A stretch of DNA of 48,449 nucleotides from Acidobacteriota bacterium (GCA_016195265.1 JACPZW010000017.1:1-48449); one strand, 5' to 3'. Counted from the first letter of the stretch, positions 26,696 through 34,892 are shown. Made by a program: numbers and translations. The notes: generated from the letters alone by a model not told the origin.

Positions 26696-26845
26696 ATGGC
26701 CGACACACAGAAGTGCGCACATCCCGCATGCCAGTGTATGGTTGCCAAGGGCGGCCAGTACGGCAAGTACTGTAGCGAGTACTGCAAGGAATCGGGCCAG
26801 CATACCGAACTTCGCTGCGGCTGCCAGCATCCCCCATGTCGCTGA
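26696..26845 (+). CDS. Bacterial metallothionein (BmtA/SmtA-like)
   Basis: A 49-residue cysteine-rich protein. Cysteines fall at 7, 12, 14, 26, 30, 41, 43 and 48, with motifs KCAHPACQC, YCSEYCKE and CGCQHPPC. This layout matches the SmtA/BmtA family, which binds Zn, Cd or Cu through a zinc-finger-like fold with nine or so Cys/His ligands. Three histidines (H9, H36, H45) add potential ligands. A GAGGTGACGAGG stretch precedes the ATG. No ArsR/SmtB repressor gene is adjacent. Though small, the motif order is diagnostic. Confidence 0.9.
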   Translation: MADTQKCAHPACQCMVAKGGQYGKYCSEYCKESGQHTELRCGCQHPPCR

Positions 26846-26884
26846 TTTCGGCCGGCGGTCCGGGGCTGCACCGAGTGTAGCGCG

Positions 26885-27005
26885 ATGCTCACCTCCACCT
26901 TCATCGCGCTGGCCGTGGGTCTGGCGTCGCCGGCGCGGGCGACGACACCGGCCGCGGAAGAGCCCGTTCGCCTGACGACGGCCTCGGGCACGATTTCCGG
27001 AACTA
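26885..27005 (+). pseudogene. 5' remnant of a secreted alpha/beta-hydrolase-like gene
   Basis: The frame starts with a convincing signal peptide (MLTSTFIALAVGLASPARAT) and continues EEPVRLTTASGTISGT, the usual opening of secreted alpha/beta hydrolases (xTxxGxxxGTLxxP). Homology then stops, and the frame runs into a pyrimidine-rich stretch (about 27020-27062) and the 3' end of the convergent ProX-like gene. I read it as a decayed 5' fragment; a short secreted peptide is the alternative. Confidence 0.4.
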
Positions 27006-27063
27006 ATCACGTCCGTAACGCCCGCGCTGCCCCACCCTCCCCGCCGCCTGCTCCGCCCTCCCA

Positions 27064-27555
27064 TCACACATTCACGTCCTGTACGATATTGCCGCAGGAC
27101 TCCAGGAATTTCGTGAAATCCTCTGCCGCGATCGTCAGCGTCACGGTGTTGATGTTCGGGTGAAACGACAGCCGTGTCGCGGCCTTGAGATCGCGATCAA
27201 GAACGACGCGGACCGCGTGGTCGCGATCGTTGATGAGGCCGAACGGCGACACCGACCCCGGCGTCACGCCGAGATGCGTCATCAGTCGCTCGGGCGACGC
27301 GAAGCTCAGCTTGCCGTCGCCAATCTGATCGGCCACCGCGCGCAGATCCGCTTTCTTCGAGTGGATGAGAATGACGAGGTAGTGCCGATTCCCTTTCTGG
27401 TTGCGCAGAAAGAGATTCTTACAGTGCATGGCGTCGATGCCCGACCAGTGCTGCTCGGCGTCCTCGACGGTCGCGACCGGCGGATGCTCGAAACGGTCAA
27501 ACGCGATCCCGAGGCTCTCCAAACGTTCCCGGACGGACTGTTCTTGGGGAGTCAT
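27064..27555 (-). CDS. YbaK/ProX-type aminoacyl-tRNA deacylase
   Basis: A 163-residue single-domain protein of the prolyl-tRNA-synthetase editing (INS/YbaK) family. The ProX/PrdX subgroup is suggested by FEHPPVATVEDAEQHW, CKNLFLRNQKGNRHYLVIL (with the conserved lysine) and LGVTPGSVSPFGLIND. These proteins hydrolyse mischarged tRNAs in trans, typically Ala- or Cys-tRNAPro. It is an isolated gene, with an array of 9-bp units upstream. Confidence 0.92.
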   Translation of the reverse strand: MTPQEQSVRERLESLGIAFDRFEHPPVATVEDAEQHWSGIDAMHCKNLFLRNQKGNRHYLVILIHSKKADLRAVADQIGDGKLSFASPERLMTHLGVTPGSVSPFGLINDRDHAVRVVLDRDLKAATRLSFHPNINTVTLTIAAEDFTKFLESCGNIVQDVNV

Positions 27556-27682
27556 AACGGAAGACAGACCACGGTAAACGCAGAACTCGCGGAACTCGCA
27601 GAAACGGAGCCTCCGTGGGTCTTCCGTGTCCTCCGTGGTTGCATTTCCTCTGCGATCTCAGCGGTCTTCGCGTTCATCGTCG
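27556..27682. repeat. Inverted arrays of 9-bp units
   Basis: The left part holds CGCAGAACT, CGCGGAACT and CGCAGAAAC (27579-27605). The right part holds CCTCCGTGG, GTCTTCCGT and GTCCTCCGT and further 9-bp units to about 27670. The two halves are partly complementary. The array fills the gap between two leftward genes, and the ADH stop lies at its right edge. Confidence 0.75.
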
Positions 27683-28675
27683 TCAGTCCCCTACCTTTAA
27701 TACAGCGGCGCCGTTCACGCGGCCTTCGCGCAGATCGGCGAGCGCGCGGTTGGCGTCGGCGAGATCGTACACCTGGACGTGCGTCTTCACCGGCACCTTC
27801 GGCGCCAGCGCCAGAAAGTCGAGCGCGTCCCGGCGCGTGAGGTTCGCCACGGAGCGCACGATGCGTTCCTCCCACAGCAGGCGATACGGAAACGCCGGCA
27901 CGTCGCTCATGTGAATCCCGGCGCACACGACGATGCCGCCGGGAACGAGATGCGAGAGCGCTTCGGGGACGAGTCCGCCGACCGGCGCGAAGATAATCGC
28001 GGCGTCGAGCGGTTCGGGCGGCGCCTCGGTTGACGCCGTGGCCCGCACGCAGCCGAGATCCCGCGCGAGCTGCCGCGCGGCCTCGTCACCCGCGGAGGTG
28101 AACGCGTGGACCTCGCGGCCGTCGTGGACCGCGACCTGCGCGATGACGTGCGCGGCCGCGCCGAAGCCGTAGAGGCCGATCCGCCTGCCCTCGCCCGCCA
28201 TCCGGTACGCGCGGTACCCAACCAGTCCGGCGCACAACAGCGGCGCGGCTTCCGTATCGCTGTAGCCGTCCGGCAGCGTGAACACATACCGCGCGTCGGC
28301 GACGGCGTACTCGGCGTAGCCGCCGTCGATCGTGTAGCCGGTGAAGCGCGCGAGGCGGCAGAGATTCTCGCGTTCCCCGCGGCAGTACGCGCAATCGCCG
28401 CAGGAGTACCCGAGCCAGGGAATCCCGACGCGATCGCCGACGGAGAGATCGGCCACGCCGTCGCCCAGCTGATCGACGACGCCGACGATCTCGTGGCCGG
28501 GGACGATCGGGATGTCGCCCGGCGGCAGCTCGCCGTCGATGATGTGGAGATCGGTTCGGCAGACGCCGCAGGCCCTGACTCGGACGACGACTTCACCGGG
28601 CAACGGAATCGGCCGCTCGCGCTCGCACGCCTCCACGCGGCCGGCGCCCACGGCCTGGAGGACCATGGCTCTCAT
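27683..28675 (-). CDS. Zinc-dependent alcohol dehydrogenase (AdhA-like, MDR superfamily)
   Basis: A 330-residue medium-chain dehydrogenase. Catalytic zinc ligands are in ACGVCRTDLH and PGHEIVG, and the structural zinc loop is CGDCAYCRGERENLC. The Rossmann region is atypical: GLYGFGAAAHVIAQVA replaces the usual GxGxxG, as in the AdhA/YjgB subgroup. It oxidises alcohols or reduces aldehydes with NAD(P). It is divergent from the WYL regulator, with a palindromic operator between, so it is a likely regulatory target. Confidence 0.92.
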   Translation of the reverse strand: MRAMVLQAVGAGRVEACERERPIPLPGEVVVRVRACGVCRTDLHIIDGELPPGDIPIVPGHEIVGVVDQLGDGVADLSVGDRVGIPWLGYSCGDCAYCRGERENLCRLARFTGYTIDGGYAEYAVADARYVFTLPDGYSDTEAAPLLCAGLVGYRAYRMAGEGRRIGLYGFGAAAHVIAQVAVHDGREVHAFTSAGDEAARQLARDLGCVRATASTEAPPEPLDAAIIFAPVGGLVPEALSHLVPGGIVVCAGIHMSDVPAFPYRLLWEERIVRSVANLTRRDALDFLALAPKVPVKTHVQVYDLADANRALADLREGRVNGAAVLKVGD

Positions 28676-28695
28676 TGGGCGAGATTATGAGATCA

Positions 28696-28726
28696 GATTT
28701 GAGGATGTGAGGATCATCCTCAAATC
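28696..28726. promoter_or_regulatory. Candidate operator for the WYL regulator
   Basis: GATTTGAGGAT (28696-28706) and ATCCTCAAATC (28716-28726) are perfect 11-base inverted arms. A second inner palindrome, TGAGGAT-C-ATCCTCA (28708-28722), overlaps, so TGAGGAT occurs twice on one strand and once on the other. It lies in the 69-bp gap between divergent genes. Confidence 0.6.
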
Positions 28727-28744
28727 CTTAGATAGAATGAGCCC

Positions 28745-29740
28745 GTGCCGCGCAACGCCGAAGTCATCCGTCAGTGGACGATCCTCCGGGAGATCGAGCG
28801 CGCGCGGGCGACGGGCGTCACGATCGACGAACTGGCGGCGCGCTGCGGCGTGACGACCCGCACGATCCGTCGCGATCTGCAGGCGCTCGAGGAAGCCGGC
28901 TTTCCGCTGTTCGACGATCGCACGCACGACGACGGCAGGACGCGGTGGCGGGTGAACGGCCAGGCGTTCAAGGGTCTCGCCGCCGGGCTGACCGTCTCGG
29001 AGTTGTGCGCCCTGTACTTCAGCCGGACGCTCGTCGAGTCGCTGTCGGGCACGCCGTTTCGCGACGACGTGGAGAGCGCGTTCGAAAAGCTGGCCTCGGG
29101 CCTGACGCCCCACATGCGGCAGTTCCTCGATCAGCTGCCGCGCGTGCTCGCGACCAAGGCCGATCCGATGCGCCGCCGCGGGGCCGACGCCGCGCAGCAG
29201 CGCCTCGTCGCGCGCGCGCTGGAGGCGACGCTGCGGCAGCGGCAGGCGACGATCACGTACCATTCGAAGTCGAGCGATCGGACGAAGACGTATCTCGTCC
29301 ACCCGTACCGCCTCGCGTACGCGCAGGGCGGACTCTACCTGCTCGCGTACGTCCCCGAGTACGGCGAGGTCCGGACGTTCGCCGTCGAGCGGCTTCAGGA
29401 CCTGTCCTTGCTCGAGGAGCGCTTCACGCCGATTGAAGAACTTCCGGATGCGGCATTCCCCCACTCGCTGGGCGTCCACTCGGGTCCTCCCGAGCGTGTG
29501 GAAATCGCGTTCGAGCCGGCCGTCGCTGATTACGTGCGCGCGCGCGAGTGGCATCCGTCACAGCAGGTGCGCGACACCGAGGGCGGCGGCGTCGTCGTGA
29601 CACTCGACGTGTGCCTCGACCGCGCGCTGCAGAGCTGGATTCTCAGCTTCGGTCCGTTCGCGCGCGTTCTGTCCCCGGACCGGCTCTCCAGGGACATCGC
29701 CGCGCAACTCGACGAAGCTCGGTCGAGGTATGTCTCATGA
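28745..29740 (+). CDS. HTH (DeoR-type) transcriptional regulator with WYL domain
   Basis: A 331-residue regulator. The N-terminal winged helix (VTIDELAARCGVTTRTIRRDLQALEEAGFPL) is followed by a WYL domain (ITYHSKSSDRTKTYLVHPYRLAYAQGGLYLLAYV) and a WCX-type C-terminal extension. WYL domains are thought to bind ligands or nucleic acids. The start is GTG at 28745. The 3' end overlaps the amidohydrolase start (ATGA), so the two are coupled. Confidence 0.92.
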   Translation: MPRNAEVIRQWTILREIERARATGVTIDELAARCGVTTRTIRRDLQALEEAGFPLFDDRTHDDGRTRWRVNGQAFKGLAAGLTVSELCALYFSRTLVESLSGTPFRDDVESAFEKLASGLTPHMRQFLDQLPRVLATKADPMRRRGADAAQQRLVARALEATLRQRQATITYHSKSSDRTKTYLVHPYRLAYAQGGLYLLAYVPEYGEVRTFAVERLQDLSLLEERFTPIEELPDAAFPHSLGVHSGPPERVEIAFEPAVADYVRAREWHPSQQVRDTEGGGVVVTLDVCLDRALQSWILSFGPFARVLSPDRLSRDIAAQLDEARSRYVS

Positions 29741-30996
29741 GAACCGACGCTTTCTTCTTCGTGGTTTCGTGGCTTCGTGGCCACGGGCCTTGGACCTGGC
29801 TCATTCTTGTTCTCATGGCGACACCGGCGCTCGCGGCGACGAAGGCGATCAAGGCGGGGCGGTTGATCGATCCCTCGGGTCGTGTGCTGACCAACGCCGT
29901 CATCGTCGTCGACAACGATCGCATCACGGCGATTGCCACGGCGACGCCACCGGGCGCGGAGGTGATCGATCTCAGCCGCTTCACGATCATCCCCGGCCTG
30001 ATCGACCTCCACACGCACATGACGTACTACTGGGACCGCACGCCGGGCACGCGGCCGCTCAATCAGCCGCGCCGACCGGCCGGCGTGACGACCGTCCTGG
30101 CCGCCGAGAACGCGCGGCTGACGCTCGAGACCGGCGTGACGACGGTCCGCGATCTCGGCGCGTCAGGCGAAGTCGACTACGCGATGCGCGACCTGATCAA
30201 CATGGGCAGGATGGTCGGGCCGCGGATGTTCGTCGCCGGTCAGGGGATCTCGGCCCCGCGGGCCAGCGCGCCGGCGCCCGACTACGCGCAGCTGGCCGAC
30301 GCGCGCGTCGCGGCGGGATCGGACTGGGTCAAGATCTACGGCTCGCGCGGCAGCTACCAAAGCGTTGACACGACGCAGGCGCTGACGTACGAGGAGATGA
30401 AGGCCGCCGTCGACGCCGCGCACGCGAAGAACCACCGCGTCGCGATTCATTCGTACGGACCGTCCGGTGTGAAGGACGCCGTGCGCGCCGGCGCCGACTC
30501 CGTCGAGCACGGCATCGATCTTGACGACGACACGATTCGGGAGATGGCCGCGCGCGGAACCGTCTGGGTGCCGACCATCGATCACAATCGCTACTACGTG
30601 GACGCGAAAGACGAATATGGCTTCGCGCCCGAGACAATTCCCCCGCTCCAGGCCTACATCGAGAAGAACCTCGCATCGACGCGGCGCGCGTTCATGGCCG
30701 GCGTGAAGATCGGGATGGGCTCCGACGCGGTCTACACGATGTTCGGGCAGAACACGCGCGAGCTCGGCTGGTTCATCAAGGCCGGGATGACGCCGGCGCA
30801 GGCGCTCGCGACCGCGACGACGATTCCGGCGGCGCTGCTCGGGCACGAGAAGGATCTCGGCGCGATCGCGCCCGGCTACTTCGCGGACATCGTCGCGGTG
30901 GACGGCGACCCGCTCGCCGACATCGACGTCGTGATCAATAAGGTACGATGGGTGATGAAAAGCGGGACGGTAGCAGTCGACAAAAGTGTAAAGTGA
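29737..30996 (+). CDS. Secreted metal-dependent amidohydrolase (prolidase/imidazolonepropionase-like)
   Basis: A 419-residue protein with a signal peptide and an amidohydrolase TIM barrel. Metal-binding residues are visible: HTH at about 92-94, a candidate carbamylated lysine in DWVKIYGSRG, histidines in VAIHSYG and VEHGID, and the aspartate in GSDAVY. The C-terminal sandwich has GAIAPGYFADIVAVDGDPL. Such secreted enzymes cleave amide or ester bonds of peptides or cyclic compounds. The leader starts MRTDAFFFVVSWLRG and is encoded partly by an 8-bp repeat (29760-29783), so its n-region may be repeat-derived. The stop lies within a heptad array. Confidence 0.9.
   Translation: MRTDAFFFVVSWLRGHGPWTWLILVLMATPALAATKAIKAGRLIDPSGRVLTNAVIVVDNDRITAIATATPPGAEVIDLSRFTIIPGLIDLHTHMTYYWDRTPGTRPLNQPRRPAGVTTVLAAENARLTLETGVTTVRDLGASGEVDYAMRDLINMGRMVGPRMFVAGQGISAPRASAPAPDYAQLADARVAAGSDWVKIYGSRGSYQSVDTTQALTYEEMKAAVDAAHAKNHRVAIHSYGPSGVKDAVRAGADSVEHGIDLDDDTIREMAARGTVWVPTIDHNRYYVDAKDEYGFAPETIPPLQAYIEKNLASTRRAFMAGVKIGMGSDAVYTMFGQNTRELGWFIKAGMTPAQALATATTIPAALLGHEKDLGAIAPGYFADIVAVDGDPLADIDVVINKVRWVMKSGTVAVDKSVK
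29752..29784. repeat. 8-bp tandem repeat in a signal-peptide coding sequence
   Basis: CGTGG recurs at 29760, 29768 and 29776 (units CGTGGTTT, CGTGGCTT, CGTGGCCA). It is the CACGAAG-type repeat read from the other strand, and it encodes the start of the amidohydrolase leader. Confidence 0.65.
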
Positions 30997-31055
30997 AAAC
31001 TGAAAACAGAAAAGTGTGAGCCGAAAGCTGACAGCCGATACCTGAGAGCTAATCC
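30986..31055. repeat. Heptad array bridging stop and start codons
   Basis: Ten contiguous 7-bp units, from GTGTAAA and GTGAAAA through CTGAAAA and CCGAAAG to CTAATCC. The units drift in sequence but keep exact phase. The upstream TGA (30994-30996) is inside unit two, and the next ATG (31056) follows unit ten directly. Confidence 0.85.
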
Positions 31056-31517
31056 ATGACAAAGAGAATGACGCTCGCGTTGATCATGGTGGTCGGCGTT
31101 GCGCTGCCGGCCGCCGCGCAGTCTGCGGATCAGAAGGCGGTCCGGCAGGCGGTCGAGAGTTTCCTGCTGCACCTCGGCGATCACGAGTTCAACGGTGTCG
31201 CGGCGGACCTGGCGCCAAAAGCCCTCGTCGTCGTCACGCGGGAGCGGGACGGCCAGTGGTCGAACTCGTTCCAGACGGGCGACGAGTGGATCGCGGCGCT
31301 CAAGAAGAACCCGAACCCGGTGACGTTCCGCGAGCCGCTGACCCACGTCACGGTGACGATCGACGACGCGCACCTCGCCTTCGTGCGCGCGGATTTTCAG
31401 GTGATGCGCGACAACACAGTGCAGTCGCACGGTGTCGATCAATTCACGCTGGTGCGTGAGGCCGCTGGCTGGAAGATCGCAGTCATCGCCTACACGTCAA
31501 TGCCCACGGCGCGGTGA
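31056..31517 (+). CDS. Secreted NTF2-like (SnoaL/DUF4440) protein
   Basis: A 153-residue protein with a signal peptide ending AAAQS and one cystatin-like alpha+beta barrel domain (KAVRQAVESFLLHLGDHEFNG... and DQFTLVREAAGWKIAVIAY). DUF4440/SnoaL-like proteins are small ligand-binding or isomerase folds; the role here is unknown. Its stop overlaps the GTG start of the HAD gene (GTGA). Confidence 0.85.
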   Translation: MTKRMTLALIMVVGVALPAAAQSADQKAVRQAVESFLLHLGDHEFNGVAADLAPKALVVVTRERDGQWSNSFQTGDEWIAALKKNPNPVTFREPLTHVTVTIDDAHLAFVRADFQVMRDNTVQSHGVDQFTLVREAAGWKIAVIAYTSMPTAR

Positions 31518-32359
31518 ACATCCGCCTGCTCGCCGTCGATATCGACGGTACGCTCCTCGACAGCCGCGCGCGATTGCCAGACGCGCATCGCGATGCGCTC
31601 GTCGACGTTTCGGCGCGCGGCATCGAGGTGGCGCTCGCGACCGGCCGCAGTTTTCACTTCACGCAACCCATCGCGGACCTGCTCCCGATCCCGCTGACGC
31701 TCATCGTCAACAACGGCGCGCTCGTCAAGGACCGGTCTGGCGTGAGCGTGATGCGGCGCCTGCTGTCGCGCGACGTGGCGCGCCGCGTGCTGGCCGACAC
31801 GCACGTCCATCGGGAGAGCGTCGCGATCATGTTCGACCGCCCGATCGGCCACGACATGCGGCAGATGATCTACGAGCACATGGACTGGTCGCACCCCAAT
31901 CGCCGGGGATACTTCGACAAGAACAAGGCGTTCATCGCGCAGTCGGCGGTGCCGCTCGCCGAGACGCTGACCGAAGATCCGATTCAGGTGATGTTCAACG
32001 GCAGCGTCGCGCCGATGCGCGCGCTGGTCGCGTCGCTTCGGGCGATGCCGATCGCCGATCGGTTCTCCGTCGCGGTCACCGAGTACGAGAAACGCGATTT
32101 CGCGCTGATTGACGTCAACGGCGCGGGCTGCTCGAAAGGATCGACGCTCGCCCGCTGGGCCGCGGCGCGTGGTCTCACGCGGGACGAGGTGATGGCCGCC
32201 GGCGACAACCTGAACGACGTCGAGATGCTCGATTTCGCCGGAACCGCGGTCGTCATGGGCAACGCGACCGACGCGATGAAGGCGCGCGGCTACTGGGTGA
32301 CAGGAACGAACGACGAGGGCGGGCTGGCTGACGCCATTCGTATGAGATTTCAGACTTAA
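31514..32359 (+). CDS. HAD-superfamily phosphatase, Cof/type IIB
   Basis: A 281-residue Cof-like hydrolase. Motif I DIDGTLLD (nucleophile D9, acid D11), motif II in ATGRSF, motif III lysine in GCSKGSTL, and motif IV GDNLNDVEML are all present. These cytosolic enzymes dephosphorylate sugar phosphates, FMN or similar metabolites. The GTG start is coupled to the upstream stop. The last codons RFQT and the TAA stop are inside a heptad array (AGATTTC, AGACTTA). Confidence 0.92.
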   Translation: MNIRLLAVDIDGTLLDSRARLPDAHRDALVDVSARGIEVALATGRSFHFTQPIADLLPIPLTLIVNNGALVKDRSGVSVMRRLLSRDVARRVLADTHVHRESVAIMFDRPIGHDMRQMIYEHMDWSHPNRRGYFDKNKAFIAQSAVPLAETLTEDPIQVMFNGSVAPMRALVASLRAMPIADRFSVAVTEYEKRDFALIDVNGAGCSKGSTLARWAAARGLTRDEVMAAGDNLNDVEMLDFAGTAVVMGNATDAMKARGYWVTGTNDEGGLADAIRMRFQT

Positions 32360-32421
32360 GAGTTCAGATTTCAGATTGTGAGAGCGAGAATCTGAAATCT
32401 GCCTTCTGAAGTCTGAAATCT
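32345..32421. repeat. Symmetric heptad array, 5 units + 1 spacer unit + 5 units
   Basis: Eleven exact 7-bp units. The left arm (AGATTTC, AGACTTA, AGAGTTC, AGATTTC, AGATTGT) is mirrored by the right (AGAATCT ... GAAATCT) around the unit GAGAGCG. The arms would pair over about 34 bp with roughly five mismatches. It lies between the HAD gene end and the metallo-beta-lactamase promoter region. Confidence 0.9.
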
Positions 32422-32457
32422 CAGGCATAATCTCGGCGGTTCCTCAAGGAGGTCCTC

Positions 32458-33483
32458 GTGAGCACAGGTCTCGTGCGAGTGACGTTGGCTGCCGGGGCGA
32501 TCGTCGCGGCGTTGAGCATCGGAACGGCGGCCGCAATCGCGCAATCGCGTGTGGAGGCCCACGTCGCGGCCGCGAAGGCGGCGGCGGGGACGGACTTCTC
32601 CGGCGTCTTCAATCGGATCTGCACGGAGGCCGTCCCGCCCGCGCGAGCGGCGACCCCGGCGGCGCCCAGGCCGGCGGCGCAGCGGCCCGCGGGGCCTCCG
32701 CCGCGCGAGTCCTGGCACGCGGATCCGGTGAAGGTCTTCGACAACCTCTACTTCCTCGGCCAGACCGAGTACTCGGTGTGGGCCGTGACCACGTCCGCGG
32801 GCATCATCCTCGTCGACGCGATCTTCGATTACTCGGTGGACGACGAAGTGTCGGGGGGACTCAGGACGCTGGGGCTCGATCCGGCGACGATCAAGTACGT
32901 CGTCATCAGCCACGGGCATTCCGATCATTCCGGCGGCGCGAAGTTCCTGCAGGATCGGTATAACGCGCACGTGCTGCTCGCGGCCGCGGACTGGGATCTG
33001 CTGGACAAGAGCACGCAGACCAAACCGAAACGGGACATGGTCGCGACCGACGGCCAGAAGCTCACGCTCGGCGACACGACGCTGACGCTCTACAACACGC
33101 CGGGCCACACGATGGGCACGCTGTCGACGCTGATTCCCGTCACGGATCATGGCGTGAAGCACGTCGCGGCGCACTGGGGCGGGACAGCGTTCAACTGGAT
33201 GGCGGGGCCCGCCGCGTACATCACGCCGGAGCGTCCGGCCAGCTTTTGGTTCCAGACCTACAGCAACTCCGCGCGCCGCTTCAAGGACATCACCGCAAAG
33301 GCGGGGGCCGACGTGCTGATTTCGAATCACACGATCTTCGACGGATCGAAGACGAAGATCCCCGCGCTCGCGCGGCGCAAGCCCGGCGATCCGAATCCGT
33401 ACGTCATCGGCAAGGACGGCGTCCAGCGCTACCTCACGACGGTCGACGAGTGCGCGCAGGCCGGCCTGGCGAACCAACGATGA
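32458..33483 (+). CDS. Secreted B3-like metallo-beta-lactamase-fold hydrolase
   Basis: A 341-residue protein with a signal peptide (about 1-29), a proline/alanine-rich linker (about 60-82) and an MBL-fold domain. The zinc motif is HGHSDH (H152, H154, D156, H157), followed by a PGHTMGT histidine (about 219) and a late histidine in SNHTIFDG (about 291), the arrangement of subclass B3. Several B3-type homologues in soil bacteria act on substrates other than beta-lactams, so resistance is not implied. The GTG start has a strong AAGGAGGT Shine-Dalgarno 5 nt upstream. The stop touches a heptad array. Confidence 0.9.
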   Translation: MSTGLVRVTLAAGAIVAALSIGTAAAIAQSRVEAHVAAAKAAAGTDFSGVFNRICTEAVPPARAATPAAPRPAAQRPAGPPPRESWHADPVKVFDNLYFLGQTEYSVWAVTTSAGIILVDAIFDYSVDDEVSGGLRTLGLDPATIKYVVISHGHSDHSGGAKFLQDRYNAHVLLAAADWDLLDKSTQTKPKRDMVATDGQKLTLGDTTLTLYNTPGHTMGTLSTLIPVTDHGVKHVAAHWGGTAFNWMAGPAAYITPERPASFWFQTYSNSARRFKDITAKAGADVLISNHTIFDGSKTKIPALARRKPGDPNPYVIGKDGVQRYLTTVDECAQAGLANQR

Positions 33484-33561
33484 ATTTCAGATTTCAGAGT
33501 TCAGAATTCAGATTCTGAATCACGTCAATCTGAAATCTGAATTCTGAACTCTGAAATCTCA
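33481..33561. repeat. Mirror-image heptad array with conserved unit order
   Basis: Units CAGATTT, CAGAGTT, CAGAATT, CAGATTC, then a two-unit spacer, then the complements in reverse order. The arms pair perfectly over 26 bp. The array runs from the stop of the metallo-beta-lactamase-like gene to just before the permease ATG (33570). Confidence 0.9.
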
Positions 33562-33569
33562 CCGGCGTC

Positions 33570-34892
33570 ATGTCAGACCGCACGCTCTCCCGCGTCCTCG
33601 GCCTGCGCGATCTGATCCTCATCGTCATCGGCACGGTGATCGGGTCCGGCATCTTCCTGGTGCCGGGCGGCGTGCTGCGTCAGGCCGGCGGCTTCGCCGG
33701 TCCTGCGCTGCTGGTCTGGATCGTCGGCGGCGGGCTGTCCCTCCTCGGCGCGCTCGCCTACGGCGAGCTCGGCGCGATGAATCCGGCGGCCGGCGGGCTG
33801 TACGTCTACCTGCGCGAAGCGTTCGGCCCGCTCACGGCGTTCCTCTACGGCTGGACGTTCTTTCTGGTGATCGCCACCGGCTCCGCCGCGACGCTCGCGG
33901 TCGCGTCGGCCTCCTACGTTCAGCAGTTCGTCTCCATCGGGCCACTTGGACAGAAGGCGACGGCGGTCGCGCTGCTCGCGCTCGTCTGCGCGATCAACGT
34001 CCGCAGCACGCGGCGGAGCGCCGACGTCCAGAACTGGAGCACCGCGATCAAAGTCGGCGCGCTACTCGTCATGAGCGCGGTGCTCGTCGTCTCGCGCCGG
34101 GGCGTGGCGTCCCCCGCCGTCGCGCTGTGGCCCGAGGCGTTCACGCCGGCGCTATGGTCAGGCATGGGCCTCGGCATGATCGGCGTGCTCTGGGCGTACG
34201 AAGGCTGGCAGTACGTGACGTTCTCGGCCGGCGAGGCAATCAATCCGCAGCGCACGTTCCCGCGCGCGATCGTCGCGGGCACGGCGTCACTCATCGGGAT
34301 CTATTTGTTTGCGAACACCGGCTACCTTGTGGCGCTCGGCACTGAGGGCGTCGCGACATCCGATCGCGTGGCCGCCGAAGCAGTGGGCGCCATCGTCGGC
34401 CCTGGCGCGGCGAAGCTCATCGCCGCGGCGATTCTCGTATCGATCTTCTCGGCGACGAACGGATTGACGATATCGGCACCGCGCGTCTACTACGCGATGG
34501 CGAGGGACGGGCTGTTCTTTCAGACGCTCGGTCAGGTCCACGCGCGCTACGGCACGCCGGCGGTCAGCATCATCGCGGGAACGGTGTGGGCGATGATCCT
34601 CGCCGCGTCGGGGACATTCGAGCAGCTGCTCACGTACGTGGTGTTCGTCGGCTGGATCTTCTACGCGCTCGGCGCGGCGTGCGTGTTCGTGCTGCGGCGC
34701 ACGCAGCCGGACGTCCCCTCCAGGGAGCGGCCGTTCCACGTGCCCGGCTATCCGTGGACGCCGCTGCTCTTCATCCTCGCGGCAGCCGCACTCGTCGCCA
34801 ACACGATCGCGACGCAACCGGTCCGCGCCGCCGTTGGCATTGCCGTCGTGATGGCCGGCGTGCCAGTCTATTTCATCTGGCGGAAAGTCTGA
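33570..34892 (+). CDS. APC-family amino acid permease
   Basis: A 440-residue protein with twelve hydrophobic helices. The APC signature GTVIGSGIFLVPG in the first helix and the YGELGAMNPAAGGLYVYLREAFG block identify an amino acid/polyamine transporter (LAT/YfnA-like). It works in the inner membrane; the substrate cannot be told. Heptad arrays lie on both sides. Confidence 0.92.
   Translation: MSDRTLSRVLGLRDLILIVIGTVIGSGIFLVPGGVLRQAGGFAGPALLVWIVGGGLSLLGALAYGELGAMNPAAGGLYVYLREAFGPLTAFLYGWTFFLVIATGSAATLAVASASYVQQFVSIGPLGQKATAVALLALVCAINVRSTRRSADVQNWSTAIKVGALLVMSAVLVVSRRGVASPAVALWPEAFTPALWSGMGLGMIGVLWAYEGWQYVTFSAGEAINPQRTFPRAIVAGTASLIGIYLFANTGYLVALGTEGVATSDRVAAEAVGAIVGPGAAKLIAAAILVSIFSATNGLTISAPRVYYAMARDGLFFQTLGQVHARYGTPAVSIIAGTVWAMILAASGTFEQLLTYVVFVGWIFYALGAACVFVLRRTQPDVPSRERPFHVPGYPWTPLLFILAAAALVANTIATQPVRAAVGIAVVMAGVPVYFIWRKV

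Noticed and set aside
32458..33483. Calling the MBL-fold protein a beta-lactam resistance enzyme
   Set aside because: It has B3-like motifs, but many such soil homologues have other substrates and there is no resistance context.
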